Below are positions 1 to 8,855 of a DNA stretch of 64,000 nt, piece after piece (position 1 is the first letter of the stretch; every line of letters starts with the position of its first letter). The translations under genes were made by a program, and so were the position numbers. The notes under the pieces were generated by a model, which saw only the letters and a program-made list of their open reading frames with translations, searched no databases and was not told where the DNA came from. The stretch is from CAVSJO01 sp963728445 (GTDB lineage Bacteria > Gemmatimonadota > Gemmatimonadetes > Longimicrobiales > RSA9): positions 1 to 64,000 of the forward strand of contig CAVSJO010000004.1 of NCBI GenBank assembly GCA_963728445.1. Direction: 5' to 3'.

Positions 1-1452
1 GGCGAGAACCGCTGCCGTCTCGTCTTCGTACCACAGGCGCCACCGGCCCGTGGCTAGGGCTGCGGGCACCACGCGCCAGCGGGGCGGAACGAGGATCAGG
101 GAGACGCCGGCGCGGTCGAGGACGTCCTGCCATCCGGGCTGCAGCAGCATGACGGCCTGGTGCTCACGGAACACCGTGGAACCGTAGAAGTCGGTCTGCC
201 CGTCGATGAACACCTTCTGCTCGGGCCAGGCCCAGAGGACGTAGCCGCCCCAGTCCATGTCGTTGAAGAGGCGGCCGGTCAGGCCGGCGTCACGGGCGGC
301 CGCCACTGCATCCACGGGGAAGCGCTCGCGGTCGAAGTCGGCCCGGATCCAGCCTGGGGTGCCGTCGGGCCGGGGCAGGCCCAGGAGCAGCAGCACGCCC
401 ACGAACGCGGCGGCCCACGGGCCCGTCCGGCTCAGGTCCTCGCCTCTCCCGAGCGCCCGGGAGAGATAGCCGGGGCGCGTCGGGAGCTGGAGCGCGAGGA
501 GCGGGAGCGCGCTCACCGCGAAGAGGGCGATGTTGCGGCGGGCCATGAGCGCGAAGGCGGTCGCGACGAGGACGGCCGCCAGGCGGCGCGCCGGCATCGG
601 GCGCCCGGAGCGGGCGAGCAGGATCATCGACCCGAGGAGCACGACCAGGAACGGCCGGGGCCCGATCGTGTGGAAATCCGGCGACAGGTACTCCACCGTG
701 CCGTCCATCACGGCGCCCTCCCGGAACCACGCGAGCACGTGCAGGAAGAGGCGGGGTCCCCCCGGGTTCAGGAGGCAGGCCGCCGCCGCGACGAGCAGGG
801 TGAGCCCGAACCGCCTCGCCGCCGCGCGGTCGCCCTCCGCGACGCTGCCGGCCGCGTACAGGCCGACCAGGATCAGTCCGAACAGGAAGCCCCCGTGCAG
901 GTTCGCCCACAGCACGAAGAGCGCAGCGACCGCGACCGGGCGGAACCGCTCCGCCTCCAGAATGAAGAGCAGCAGCACCACGCCCAGCAGCGTGAATATG
1001 TGGGGCCTCGCCGCCCAGTGGACCCAGCCGACGGCGACGCTCGCGAGAGCACCGGCCCCGGCCACCGCCGGCGTGGCGCCGCGCCGGAGCAGGAAGAGGG
1101 CGACGAGGGCGTGAGCCGCGGCGAGTACGACGGCCGTGAGCAGGACGACGCCCGGGAGGCCGGCCAGCCGGTGCGCGCCGGCGAAGAGCACCTCGCTCCC
1201 CCACTCGAACGGCACGAACGGCGCGCCCGCCCGCGTGTGGGAGTAGCGATCCTGGAAGAACAGGCCGCCGCTCAGGACGTCGGACCCCACGCGCAGGTGG
1301 CGGCCGAGGTCCGAGTCGCCCCAGAAGAGCAGGCCGCGAAGCTTCAGCGCCGTGGTGGCGGCCACCGCCACGAAGACGACGTCGGGCAGCGACGGCGCGA
1401 CGCGCCAGGCCCGGCTCGTCTCCGCGTGCAGCGCACGGGCGATGGTGGCCAT
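1..1452 (-). CDS. Polytopic membrane protein, C-terminus cut by window edge
   Basis: The frame is open from an ATG at 1452 to the window edge (484 codons, no stop). The protein is strongly hydrophobic, with about nine or ten likely membrane spans, and ends in a soluble domain containing WGGYVLWAWPEQKVFIDG and WYEDETAAV. It is a paralogue of the gene just upstream (1460-3021): both share the N-terminal pattern DLxRHLRVG, an HWxARPHI segment, NLHGGFL and the C-terminal domain. The layout resembles GT-C type membrane glycosyltransferases or their relatives, but I see no catalytic signature that fixes a function. The upstream stop lies 7 nt before the ATG, so the two are probably one transcription unit. 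The function is unknown. Confidence 0.8.
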   Translation of the reverse strand, partial: MATIARALHAETSRAWRVAPSLPDVVFVAVAATTALKLRGLLFWGDSDLGRHLRVGSDVLSGGLFFQDRYSHTRAGAPFVPFEWGSEVLFAGAHRLAGLPGVVLLTAVVLAAAHALVALFLLRRGATPAVAGAGALASVAVGWVHWAARPHIFTLLGVVLLLFILEAERFRPVAVAALFVLWANLHGGFLFGLILVGLYAAGSVAEGDRAAARRFGLTLLVAAAACLLNPGGPRLFLHVLAWFREGAVMDGTVEYLSPDFHTIGPRPFLVVLLGSMILLARSGRPMPARRLAAVLVATAFALMARRNIALFAVSALPLLALQLPTRPGYLSRALGRGEDLSRTGPWAAAFVGVLLLLGLPRPDGTPGWIRADFDRERFPVDAVAAARDAGLTGRLFNDMDWGGYVLWAWPEQKVFIDGQTDFYGSTVFREHQAVMLLQPGWQDVLDRAGVSLILVPPRWRVVPAALATGRWRLWYEDETAAVLA

Positions 1453-1459
1453 CTCCGCC

Positions 1460-3021
1460 TCAGCGCCCCTGCCCCGTCGCCGACGCCGGCGCCCGCTCGG
1501 CGGCTCCCGCGCGCCGCAGCACCACCGCCGTGCTGTCCTCGTACCACCGGCTCCACCCCGGCTCGCGCTCCAGCTCGCCGGCCAGGGCGGAGCGGTCCCC
1601 CACCAGGACGAGACCGATGCCGAGGGAGTCCAGCTTCGTGCGCCAGCCGGGCTGGAGCGCGGCGATCTCCTGGTAGACCTTGAAGACCTTCTCCCCGTAG
1701 AAGTCCGTCTGCCCGTCGATGAAGACCTTCTGCTCCGGCCACGCCCAGAGGACGTAGCCGCCCCAGCCGAAGTTGTTGTACATGCGGCCGTCGAGGCCCG
1801 CCGCGCGGGCCTTCTCCACGGCGGCCACCGGGAAGACGTCCGGCGCGAAGCGGGCGTGACGACCTGCGCGCCGGCGACGCGCCCGCCGTTCAGCAGGAGG
1901 GCTACGAGGAGCGCGGCCGCGACGCCTGACCAGACGCCCGCCCGGGCCGTGAGGTCGCCCCGGGCGAAGCCCTCGCGGGCGCCGCGCAGCCAGGACAGCC
2001 CGCGCCACGCGCCGTCCAGCTCGACGGCCACGAGGGGCAGCACCGTCACGGCGAAGAGGGGAATGTTGCGGCCGGAGTAGAGCGCGAAGTACGCGTTCGC
2101 CAGCAGGACCATGACCGTGGTCCAGCGCAGGCGCGTGCGCGTGGCGCCCAGCGCGCCCACGACGAGCACGAGCACGAACAGGAAGATGCGCACGCTCCCC
2201 AGGTGGAAGTCGGGCGACATGTACTCGGTCGTGTTGTCGATGAGGTAGCGCTGCCCGAACCAGCCGAGGACGTGGGCGTAGAGGCGCGGACCGACAGGGT
2301 TGGCCAGCACCGAGACGGCGGCGACGGCGAGGGCCAGGGCGTGGTAGCGGAGCCGCGTCCGCGCCGCGGCCGCCGCCCCGGGCATGTCGTCGTCCCGGCG
2401 CGCCCGGCGGAGCTCCAGCCCATCGCCCACCAGGAACACGCCGATGAGGACGAGGCCGTAGAGGAAGCCGCCGTGCAGGTTGGCCCACAGGGCGAAGAGC
2501 GGGACGAGCCAGAGCAGCCGCCGCCGTCCGGGGGCGCTGCCCTGCCCCGCGGCCGGCTCGAGCACGAAGAGGAGCAGGATGGCGGCGAGCGGCGTGTAGA
2601 TGTGCGGGCGGGCCAGCCAGTGCACGCACGAGGCGCCCGCGGCCAGGACGCCGACGAGGAGGCCGAGGAGCGGGTCGACGCCGCGACGTCGCATGAACAG
2701 GACGACGAGGGCGTAGGTGGCGCCGATGACCAGGCCGTGCCAGATGGCCACGGCCGGGAGGCCGCCGACGCGGTTCAGCAGGGCGACCGTCACCTCGCTC
2801 AGCCACTCGTACGGCACGAAGGGCCGGCCGTACATGGTGTGGGAGAACGGGTCGGAGTAGAACAGGCCGCCCCGCTGGAGGATGGTCTCCCCGACCCGGA
2901 GGTGGCGGGCGAGGTCGCCGTCCGCGTTCAGGAGGGGCCGGACCCAGACGAAGGGGATGAGTCCCGCCAGCAGCATGAACAGCAGGTCGACGCTGGAGGG
3001 CACTCGCGCGCTACGCTTCAT
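1460..3021 (-). CDS. Polytopic membrane protein, frameshifted paralogue
   Basis: It starts with ATG at 3021 (MKRSARVPSSVDLLFMLLAG) and encodes about ten membrane spans followed by a soluble C-terminal domain. Coding potential jumps frame near 1858. Upstream the frame reads NGGRVAGAQVVTP; downstream, FAPDVFPVAAVEKARAAG continues in another frame to a stop at 1460. Restoring one C in the CCC run would give VTPRFAPDV and rejoin the frames, matching the intact paralogue at 1-1452. This is either a sequence error or a recent pseudogene. The full protein would be about 520 residues. The role is unknown; it may be a GT-C-like membrane enzyme. The pair looks like a tandem duplication. Confidence 0.75.
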
Positions 3022-3427
3022 CGCTCGTTCGAACTTCCGTGCGTCGGTGGACGGCGCTCGGCGCCGCGTGGCGGCTCTCGCCGGGCCGTTCGCGCGGCCG
3101 CGCCGCGCGCCAGGTATCGATCGTGGGGAGTGGGGGCCGGGGATTATGGACCCAATGATAAACACGACTTCCGGTTGCGGCAATCCTCGTCCTCACGGAC
3201 CTTGACAACAGCGCCGGCGGAGCCTAGCGTTGCTCCTATCCCTGCAGTACTCCTCCCCGAAAGACAACGCATTTCGGATCCGCGTGCGACGACGCCCGAC
3301 GATACGGCCCCGGCCCCTCGTACGGCGTCCCCGACCGCACTCCGAACCGTACTGCCGAGCGAGCGGCCCCGGGGCCGGCGCACGGCACATGCCCATGGTC
3401 ACAACCCTCGAGGGAAGAAGAGACGAC
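3022..3427. other. Divergent intergenic region with promoter
   Basis: This 406-base gap lies between the minus-strand membrane protein pair and the plus-strand lipoprotein operon. It is less GC-rich around 3140-3260 than its surroundings, as expected for promoters. A plus-strand sigma70-like promoter is listed separately. No RNA gene or credible coding frame was seen. Confidence 0.6.
3202..3230 (+). promoter_or_regulatory. Sigma70-like promoter
   Basis: TTGACA at 3202-3207 is a perfect -35 hexamer. It is followed after 17 nt by TAGCGT at 3225-3230, which keeps the key T1, A2 and T6 of a -10. It points at the lipoprotein gene starting at 3428 and would give a 5' leader of about 190 nt. Sequence match only. 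Confidence 0.5.
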
Positions 3428-5353
3428 ATGAAGGGCTGCGAAACCAGGAACGGCAGGACCGGTGTGCCGCGCGCGCGGACGCTGGCTCGCGCCGGGGCGC
3501 TCCTCCTCGCCGCCGCCACGCTCGGCGCGTGCGAGGCGGACACGCTGTTCCAGACGGGTGAGGACGGCGGCATCGAGACGAACCTGACGCCGCTGTCCGT
3601 GGCCGTGCAGACGACCTCGTCGCCGCGCATGGAGCGCACGGACAGCCTGAAGATCGAGGTCCGGGCGACGGACTCCACGGGCAAGCGGGGCGTGGCGGAG
3701 GTCGGGGCGACGGCCCTCGTCACCCACGCGGACGGCAGCACGTCCGTGCTGACGCGCTCTTCGACGTACGACGCGGCGAGCACGTCGTCGGCCACGCCGA
3801 CGTTCGCGTTCGCGCTGCCCATCGCGCCGGGCGACCTGTCGCTGCCCGACACGCTGGGCGTGGAGGCGTACGGCTGGGCGGTGGACGGCCAGGGCAACTG
3901 CGTCGCGTCGACCAGCGCGGCCGGGCAGCGGCTGTCGTGCGGGGACGTGAGCGGGGCGACGGTGGCGCTGGACGCCACCGGCCAGACCTCGGACGTCATC
4001 GCGGTGCGGGGACAGACGGTCGACCTGCCGTCGGAGGGACGCATCGCGGACGCCATGGTCGACCCGGCGCGCTCGCGGCTCTACCTCTCGAACCTGACCA
4101 AGCACCACCTCGAGGTGCTCGACCTCACGACGCACGCGTTCCGGCCCTTCGTCGAGGTCGGCTCCGAGCCGTGGGGCCTCGGCATGAGCCGCAACAACGA
4201 CACGCTGTTCGTCGCCAACTCCGGCGGGACCAGCATCTCGTACGTGTCCCTCAACGCCCTCACCGAGGACGTGGGGCGGCGCCTGAAGACGCCGAACGAG
4301 GTGCTCTACGACGTGACGGTCTCGCTGGACCCGAACTTCAACACGCGCTACCTGCCGCACTACATCGACTTCAGCGACCGGCCGGAGTTCCTGGCACAGG
4401 ACTATACGGGCCGCATCCTGTACTCGACGCTGCCGACGGAGGTGGCGCCGCTCGGGACGATCCGCTGGGTCGACCCGAACCCGGATCCCGCGTCCTCCAC
4501 GGACGTGCCGGAGGTGCGATTCCTGTTCACGACGGACGCCATCACCCCGAGCGAGGTCTCCTGGGCCTTCGCCCAGATCGACAGCCTGCACGTGCTCACG
4601 GCGTCCGGTCAGGACGACCACGTCCAGCTCTTCGACCACGTGCCGGGACACCCGTCCCAGCTCATCCAGAGCGACGTGCTGCTCATTCCGGAGGCGATCA
4701 CCAGCATCCGCTCCCGCGGGTCCGACATCATCGCGGCGCCGGGGACGTGGAACACGAACGTGCTCGGCTTCTCGGACACGACGTACGTCAGCCTCTCCGG
4801 GGACCGGCACTGGGTAGCGTTCGGTGAGGGCAACCGGGCGCCGGCAGGGCGCATCGTGCTGTTCGACGCCGCGCGCAACCAGGTCTCCCGCGCCATCAGC
4901 GTGACCGACCTCGTGAACAACGCGTCCGAGAAGGTGAACGGCGTCGACATCAACTACGACGGCTCGTTCGGCGTCGCCCGCGGCGACCAGGCCGCCTACT
5001 TCTTCGATTCCGACCTGCGGCTGCAGGGGGTGTACGAGCCGGGCGTCCCCGGGGGCGCCGGCGCCGCGCTTCAGCCCGGCTCCGTACCCACCCTTCCGAA
5101 GTACGCGTTCGTCGGCAGCTCCGAGAACACGGTCAAGGCCATCGACACTACGCACTTCCTGCTGCGGGCCGAGGTCCCGATCCGGGACAACATCGTCGGG
5201 CCGCTGCGGGCCTCCGGACCGCTTCCCGGCGAAAACGCCGGCCTGTCCTGCGGTGGGTCGCCCGACCCCGGCTGCATCGTGGCCAAGATCTACGGGATCA
5301 CCTCCGGCGGCGGAGTCGTGATCGTGAACATTCTCGCAGCCGACCTGCAGTAG
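3428..5353 (+). CDS. Lipoprotein with YVTN-type beta-propeller
   Basis: The start is ATG 3428, preceded by a purine-rich GGGAAGAAGAGA stretch. This start gives a lipoprotein signal peptide ending LLLAAATLGAC, with the lipidated Cys about 36 residues in. The mature part (about 605 residues) has an N-terminal Ig-like section with TDSLKIEVRATDS, then propeller-like repeats such as SRLYLSNLTKHHLEVLDL and GMSRNNDTLFVANSGGTSISYV, typical of YVTN/NHL surface repeat proteins. Several in-frame codons upstream are open but lack a signal peptide, so I rejected the longer form. A probable outer-membrane lipoprotein; ligand unknown. It is followed 12 nt later by a barrel protein gene, so the two likely work at the outer membrane together. 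Confidence 0.8.
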   Translation: MKGCETRNGRTGVPRARTLARAGALLLAAATLGACEADTLFQTGEDGGIETNLTPLSVAVQTTSSPRMERTDSLKIEVRATDSTGKRGVAEVGATALVTHADGSTSVLTRSSTYDAASTSSATPTFAFALPIAPGDLSLPDTLGVEAYGWAVDGQGNCVASTSAAGQRLSCGDVSGATVALDATGQTSDVIAVRGQTVDLPSEGRIADAMVDPARSRLYLSNLTKHHLEVLDLTTHAFRPFVEVGSEPWGLGMSRNNDTLFVANSGGTSISYVSLNALTEDVGRRLKTPNEVLYDVTVSLDPNFNTRYLPHYIDFSDRPEFLAQDYTGRILYSTLPTEVAPLGTIRWVDPNPDPASSTDVPEVRFLFTTDAITPSEVSWAFAQIDSLHVLTASGQDDHVQLFDHVPGHPSQLIQSDVLLIPEAITSIRSRGSDIIAAPGTWNTNVLGFSDTTYVSLSGDRHWVAFGEGNRAPAGRIVLFDAARNQVSRAISVTDLVNNASEKVNGVDINYDGSFGVARGDQAAYFFDSDLRLQGVYEPGVPGGAGAALQPGSVPTLPKYAFVGSSENTVKAIDTTHFLLRAEVPIRDNIVGPLRASGPLPGENAGLSCGGSPDPGCIVAKIYGITSGGGVVIVNILAADLQ

Positions 5354-5365
5354 GAGGACACGATC

Positions 5366-6052
5366 ATGCGACGCACCATACGAACGCTCGCCGCCGGCGC
5401 CGCCCTCGCGGCCGCCGCCCTGCTCTCGGCCGCGCCGGCCGCCGCGCAGGACTACCCCGCCGCCGTGGGCTGGGGTGGTGGCGCTTCCATCTTCACGAAT
5501 CTCAGCGACGCCGGCCCGCAGGACCTGAAGTTCGAGACGGGCTGGATCGCCAACGTCCACGCCGAGCGCTGGCTGGGCTCGGGCCGCTTCGGCGTCAAGA
5601 TCGGCGGCGCCATGACGCAGCGCCCGCTGGACGTGGGCAGCGCGTTCACGGTCGGCGACATCCGCACCTGGATGGGGGACGTGACCGCCCTCGTCCGCCT
5701 CGCCTCGCCCTCGCCGTACCGCACGGTGGCGCCCTACATCGGCGCCGGCATCGGCGTGGTCAGCTATCAGCTCGGCGAGGGGCCGCGCGTCTCCATCGTG
5801 CAGGCCGGCGCGGAATACTCCGGGCACGACGAGAACCAGTTCGCCGCGGTCGGGACCGTCGGGTTCGACATCCTGCCGGGCATCCGCTGGGGCATCCACG
5901 ACGTGCAGGAGATCGGCTTCCGCCTCGAGGGCGTGGACCGGGTCGCCCTGAAGTCCCCCTTCCGCGGGATCAACAACGGAAGCGATTTCGGGCCCGTCCA
6001 CAACCTGCAGGTGTCGCTTTCGATCTTCTCGAGCATGGACTGGGTGTTCTGA
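5366..6052 (+). CDS. Outer-membrane beta-barrel protein
   Basis: This 228-residue protein has a clean Sec signal peptide (hydrophobic Ala/Leu run ending SAAPAAAQ, cleaved before DYPAAVG). Alternating hydrophobic and polar strands follow, with many Gly and aromatic residues, and it ends in aromatic SSMDWVF. A terminal Phe is the usual BAM recognition signal. The size fits an OmpW/OmpX-like 8-strand barrel. The ribosome-binding site GGAGG overlaps the stop of the preceding lipoprotein gene, so the two are co-transcribed. The cargo or ligand is unknown. Confidence 0.8.
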   Translation: MRRTIRTLAAGAALAAAALLSAAPAAAQDYPAAVGWGGGASIFTNLSDAGPQDLKFETGWIANVHAERWLGSGRFGVKIGGAMTQRPLDVGSAFTVGDIRTWMGDVTALVRLASPSPYRTVAPYIGAGIGVVSYQLGEGPRVSIVQAGAEYSGHDENQFAAVGTVGFDILPGIRWGIHDVQEIGFRLEGVDRVALKSPFRGINNGSDFGPVHNLQVSLSIFSSMDWVF

Positions 6053-6120
6053 AGCAGGTCAGGCGCTGCGCGCCCCGGCGCGTAGGACGACAGAGGGCGC
6101 GAAGGCGCCCGGGAATGGAG

Positions 6121-6147
6121 AAGGGCCGGAACGACGTTCCGGCCCTT
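6121..6147 (+). terminator. Intrinsic terminator
   Basis: An 11-bp perfect stem (AAGGGCCGGAA / TTCCGGCCCTT) with a 5-nt loop, followed by CTT, sits 68 nt after the barrel gene. It lies between convergent genes and is nearly symmetrical, so it may work in both directions. Confidence 0.75.
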
Positions 6148-6209
6148 CTTGCATTCGGGGACACGCCGGGCTCCGGTGGCACGCGCCCCGGGCTCGGCGG
6201 CACGCGCGC

Positions 6210-6551
6210 TCAGCGGGCGTGGACGCGGACCGCGTCCAGGAGGCGGGTGGTCTCGGCGGTGACGACGTCGCCGTAGGTGCGGAGGTCGGAGGGGGCGTGG
6301 ACGGTAGGGTCGAGACCGTCGTCGGTGACCCAGCGCAGGAGGCGCCCGGATTCCAGCCAGTACTCCTCCCGGGGCGAGACCTGGAGGGCGGGGTTCTCGG
6401 CGGAGAAGATGCGCTCCGTGACCAGGAATGGCTCGGCGAGGCCGCAGTAGACCTCCCGGATCAGAGTGCCGCGGCGGCCGCGCTGCTCGGCGACCAGCTT
6501 CACGGGCGCGGAGCGGGGGCCGTAGACGCTCACGACGTCGTAGCCGGCCAC
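6210..6551 (-). CDS. Hypothetical protein; true N-terminus probably further upstream
   Basis: The first usable start in this frame is GTG 6551 (113 residues). The frame stays open and protein-like up to 6867, where a stop lies. That extension includes a basic-then-hydrophobic stretch (RRLTAAGVLGVGYLPLADA) that looks like a signal peptide, followed by a Glu/Pro-rich linker and IVDPRIARLDAARRGID. No ATG, GTG or TTG lies in the extension, so either a start was lost or a base change shifts the frame near 6860. The core (VSVYGPRSAPVKLVAEQ, YWLESGRLLRWVTDDG) resembles periplasmic proteins of unknown function. I cannot name a family. Confidence 0.5.
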   Translation of the reverse strand: MAGYDVVSVYGPRSAPVKLVAEQRGRRGTLIREVYCGLAEPFLVTERIFSAENPALQVSPREEYWLESGRLLRWVTDDGLDPTVHAPSDLRTYGDVVTAETTRLLDAVRVHAR

Positions 6552-7212
6552 GAAGCGGAGCGACTCCGAGGGTTCGCGGGCGAGGTCGCGGTCGATGCCC
6601 CTTCGAGCGGCGTCCAGACGAGCGATGCGGGGATCGACGATCGCCTTTCCCGGAGCGGACCGGCTCGCCTCCTCGCCTTCCGGCTCAGGAGCGGGATCTG
6701 CGCCCGAGCTCCACCGGAGTCCGGACGCAGCGCCCTCGTCCAGGAGCGTGCCCGTGTCGGAGCGGGCGTCCGCGAGGGGGAGGTAGCCGACGCCGAGGAC
6801 GCCGGCCGCCGTGAGCCTCCGGGGGAGCCCCGGGCCGAACGCCCAGGACCTGATAACATTCGGTTCGGGTCATCGCTCGAATCGAACGCCCAATGTCGCG
6901 GGCCGCAACTTCGGCGGGCCGACACTAGACGCCGCGCTCGTCTGCATTGGATCGTGAAGGATGGCGCGCCACGAATCGTTACTCCGTGACATTCCACGTC
7001 GCCACCCCGGATCCAGTAACTCTTTGCCCCACAACCTCTTGCCAACTTTCGTCCCGCCGGCACGGAACATGACCGAAGATGGGCCGAACGACCGCCTGCC
7101 GTTCCCGGGGCGGGCGCCACACGCGTGCAGAGGCACATTGGAGCGAGCCACGGGGATCCCGGAGCTCTCCCGTCAAGGTGAAGGGGGCGACGACGCGCGG
7201 GCGCGGTCTCGG

Positions 7213-7503
7213 ATGGTCGAGGCCGTGATCGTTCTGCTGCTCGTCGTCGTCGTGACGCTCGCCGGCATGTCCGCGCTCGTGGACGTGCCGGTCCGACTGA
7301 CGAGTCAGGTCCGGGACAGTCTCGGTGCCGTGTTCCAGGGGGACGGGGCGCGGGCCGTGGAGGCGGATCCCGGCGTCACGGCCGACGGCGCGGCCGCGCC
7401 GTTGTCAGGGTCCGGAACGGCGGAAACGTCCTCATTGCAGCGGATCATCCCCGCTGCACATATTCTGCGCGACTCCGCTCGGGCCCGGGACAACGGGAGG
7501 TGA
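7213..7503 (+). CDS. Small single-span protein, Flp-pilin-like
   Basis: One strong membrane segment follows the ATG at 7213 (VEAVIVLLLVVVVTLAGMSA), then about 65 polar residues. The hydrophobic N-terminus with an early Glu recalls class III (Flp) pilins. In-frame codons upstream (to ATG 7069, or TTG 7138 with an AGAGG before it) would add a leader containing RQGEGG, which parallels RRGEGQAG in the next gene. The start is therefore uncertain. Its stop overlaps the region of the next gene's start (2 nt apart), so the two are probably translated together. No other Tad/Flp assembly genes are nearby. The function is inferred weakly. Confidence 0.5.
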   Translation: MVEAVIVLLLVVVVTLAGMSALVDVPVRLTSQVRDSLGAVFQGDGARAVEADPGVTADGAAAPLSGSGTAETSSLQRIIPAAHILRDSARARDNGR

Positions 7504-7504
7504 G

Positions 7505-7825
7505 GTGAGGATCAAGCGGCGAGGTGAGGGTCAGGCGGGACAGGGGCTGATGGAGCTGCTTCTGCTGCTCACGCTCCTGTCCATCGTGATCATGGTCAGC
7601 CTCACGTTCTACGGGAGACAGACCAGCGCCCTCGTCATGAAGGCGGCGGACCGTTTCGGCATCGCCGCAGGAATCCACGCCAGCCCGCCTCCCGCCACCA
7701 CGACGCCGCCGGCGGGTAGCGGCGGGTCGGGGAACGGCAACAACGGCAATCACGGCAACGGCAACAACGGGAACGGAAAGGGAAACGGTAGCGGGAACGG
7801 AAACGGGAGCGGTCACGACGCGTGA
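7505..7825 (+). CDS. Flp-type prepilin-like protein with Gly/Asn-rich tail
   Basis: GTG 7505 begins a 106-residue protein. The leader RIKRRGEGQAG is followed by QGLMELLLLLTLLSIVIMV: a Gly before the cleavage point and a Glu at mature position 5, the hallmark of class III prepilins processed by TadV/PilD-type peptidases. After the helix comes a short stalk, and then from about residue 70 a low-complexity tail of Gly, Asn and Ser (GNGNNGNHGNGNNGNGKGN). Such a tail is not usual for Flp pilins. No secretion ATPase or peptidase gene is in the window. A pilin or pseudopilin role is an inference. Confidence 0.6.
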   Translation: MRIKRRGEGQAGQGLMELLLLLTLLSIVIMVSLTFYGRQTSALVMKAADRFGIAAGIHASPPPATTTPPAGSGGSGNGNNGNHGNGNNGNGKGNGSGNGNGSGHDA

Positions 7826-7838
7826 CGTCGTCCGAACC

Positions 7839-8483
7839 TCAGCCCTCGCCCGTCAGCACGGAAGCCTGCAGTGCCCGCGCCCAGCGCTTGCGCTGGTCGC
7901 CCTCCCTCGGCTTGCCCACCTTGTTCCGCTCGGCGTAGACGTCTCCCAGCACGCGATCGGCGGCTTCGGCGTCGCCCAGCTCCAGCAGGTAGGACCCGAT
8001 CATCTCGCGGACCTGTGGATTGTCCGTCACCTCGGCCATGATGGCGAGGCGGCGCATGACGAGGTCCTCGACGCCGGCGCGGCGGGCGGCCTCGACGTAC
8101 TCGCCGATGGACCTGCGGGCGTTCTCCTCGAGCCGCCCGTGGAACGGCAGGTACTGCAGCCCCTCGCCCAGGGCCAGGAAGGCCAGCGTACCGCGGGCGC
8201 GGACGACGGCGGGCGAGAGCTCGATGACGCGCCGACAGGTGGCGGCGGCGCTGTCGTAGTAGCCGACGTCCAGGAAGGCGTCGATGGCGTTGCCGTAGTA
8301 GCGGAGCGCCCGGTCCGACTCCCCCGCACCGGCGCAGAGGTCACCGGCGCGGCTGTTCAGGAGGGCGACGTAGTCGAGCGTCGCGTCTTCCATCTCCCGC
8401 TCCAGACGAGCGAGCTCGTCCTTCAGGGAGCCCGGCACGGAGGGCCCACCCCGTCGCAACGAGGCGATCACGCGATGTAGCAT
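7839..8483 (-). CDS. TPR-like helical repeat protein
   Basis: This is a 214-residue soluble protein with no signal peptide. Residues 35-110 carry TPR-like helices (RALRYYGNAIDAFLDVGYYD, AAATCRRVIELSPAVV), and a second helical block follows at 120-190. It is probably a cytoplasmic scaffold or adaptor. It is convergent with the pilin-like pair (13 nt between the stops) and divergent from the PAS-GGDEF-EAL gene. The partner is unknown. Confidence 0.7.
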   Translation of the reverse strand: MLHRVIASLRRGGPSVPGSLKDELARLEREMEDATLDYVALLNSRAGDLCAGAGESDRALRYYGNAIDAFLDVGYYDSAAATCRRVIELSPAVVRARGTLAFLALGEGLQYLPFHGRLEENARRSIGEYVEAARRAGVEDLVMRRLAIMAEVTDNPQVREMIGSYLLELGDAEAADRVLGDVYAERNKVGKPREGDQRKRWARALQASVLTGEG

Positions 8484-8855
8484 ATTGGCAAGCGGATTCA
8501 GGGATGGAGAGCGACATTCAATTTACCGCCGCCCGCGTTTCCGGACAAGCGGAAGGTCAGGCGCGAGCGTCTGCGTGAGGTACGGGCGCCGGGACGCGGG
8601 CTGCGGGGCGCGGGGCGGGCCGGAGCGGCGAGAGCGTAACGGAGGGTTCCGGGCGAGGGAAACATTGTGTTACGGCGGGCGTTCCGGCAGAGGGGATCGA
8701 CACGTGTAAACCGTTCCGTGACAGATGGTTGTGAACGGACCGCGCAAGGCACGGGTCTTGACCTTCGTGGTAGCGCCCGGGTGCCTCTCCAGGGAAATGG
8801 CGCGGGCCTCACGGCCCGCCTATCTTCCCGCACGTTCCCGAACACGTCACCGGCA
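8484..8855. other. Intergenic region between divergent genes
   Basis: This 372-base gap must hold the promoters for the TPR gene (minus) and the PAS-GGDEF-EAL gene (plus). I see AT-richer patches near 8515-8525 and 8660-8730 but no convincing -35/-10 pair, RNA gene or array. The plus-strand frame is open through part of it, so the downstream gene could start as early as GTG 8667. Confidence 0.4.

Noticed and set aside
160..1683. Long plus-strand open frame of 507 codons opposite the first membrane protein
   Set aside because: It translates to Arg/Glu/Gln/Pro-rich low-complexity sequence. The opposite strand encodes membrane helices conserved with the neighbouring paralogue. Such antisense frames are usual in GC-rich DNA.
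3236..6001. Minus-strand 921-codon open frame
   Set aside because: It is antisense to the propeller lipoprotein and barrel genes, both of which have signal peptides and motifs; its translation is Val/Asp/Arg-rich without any domain.
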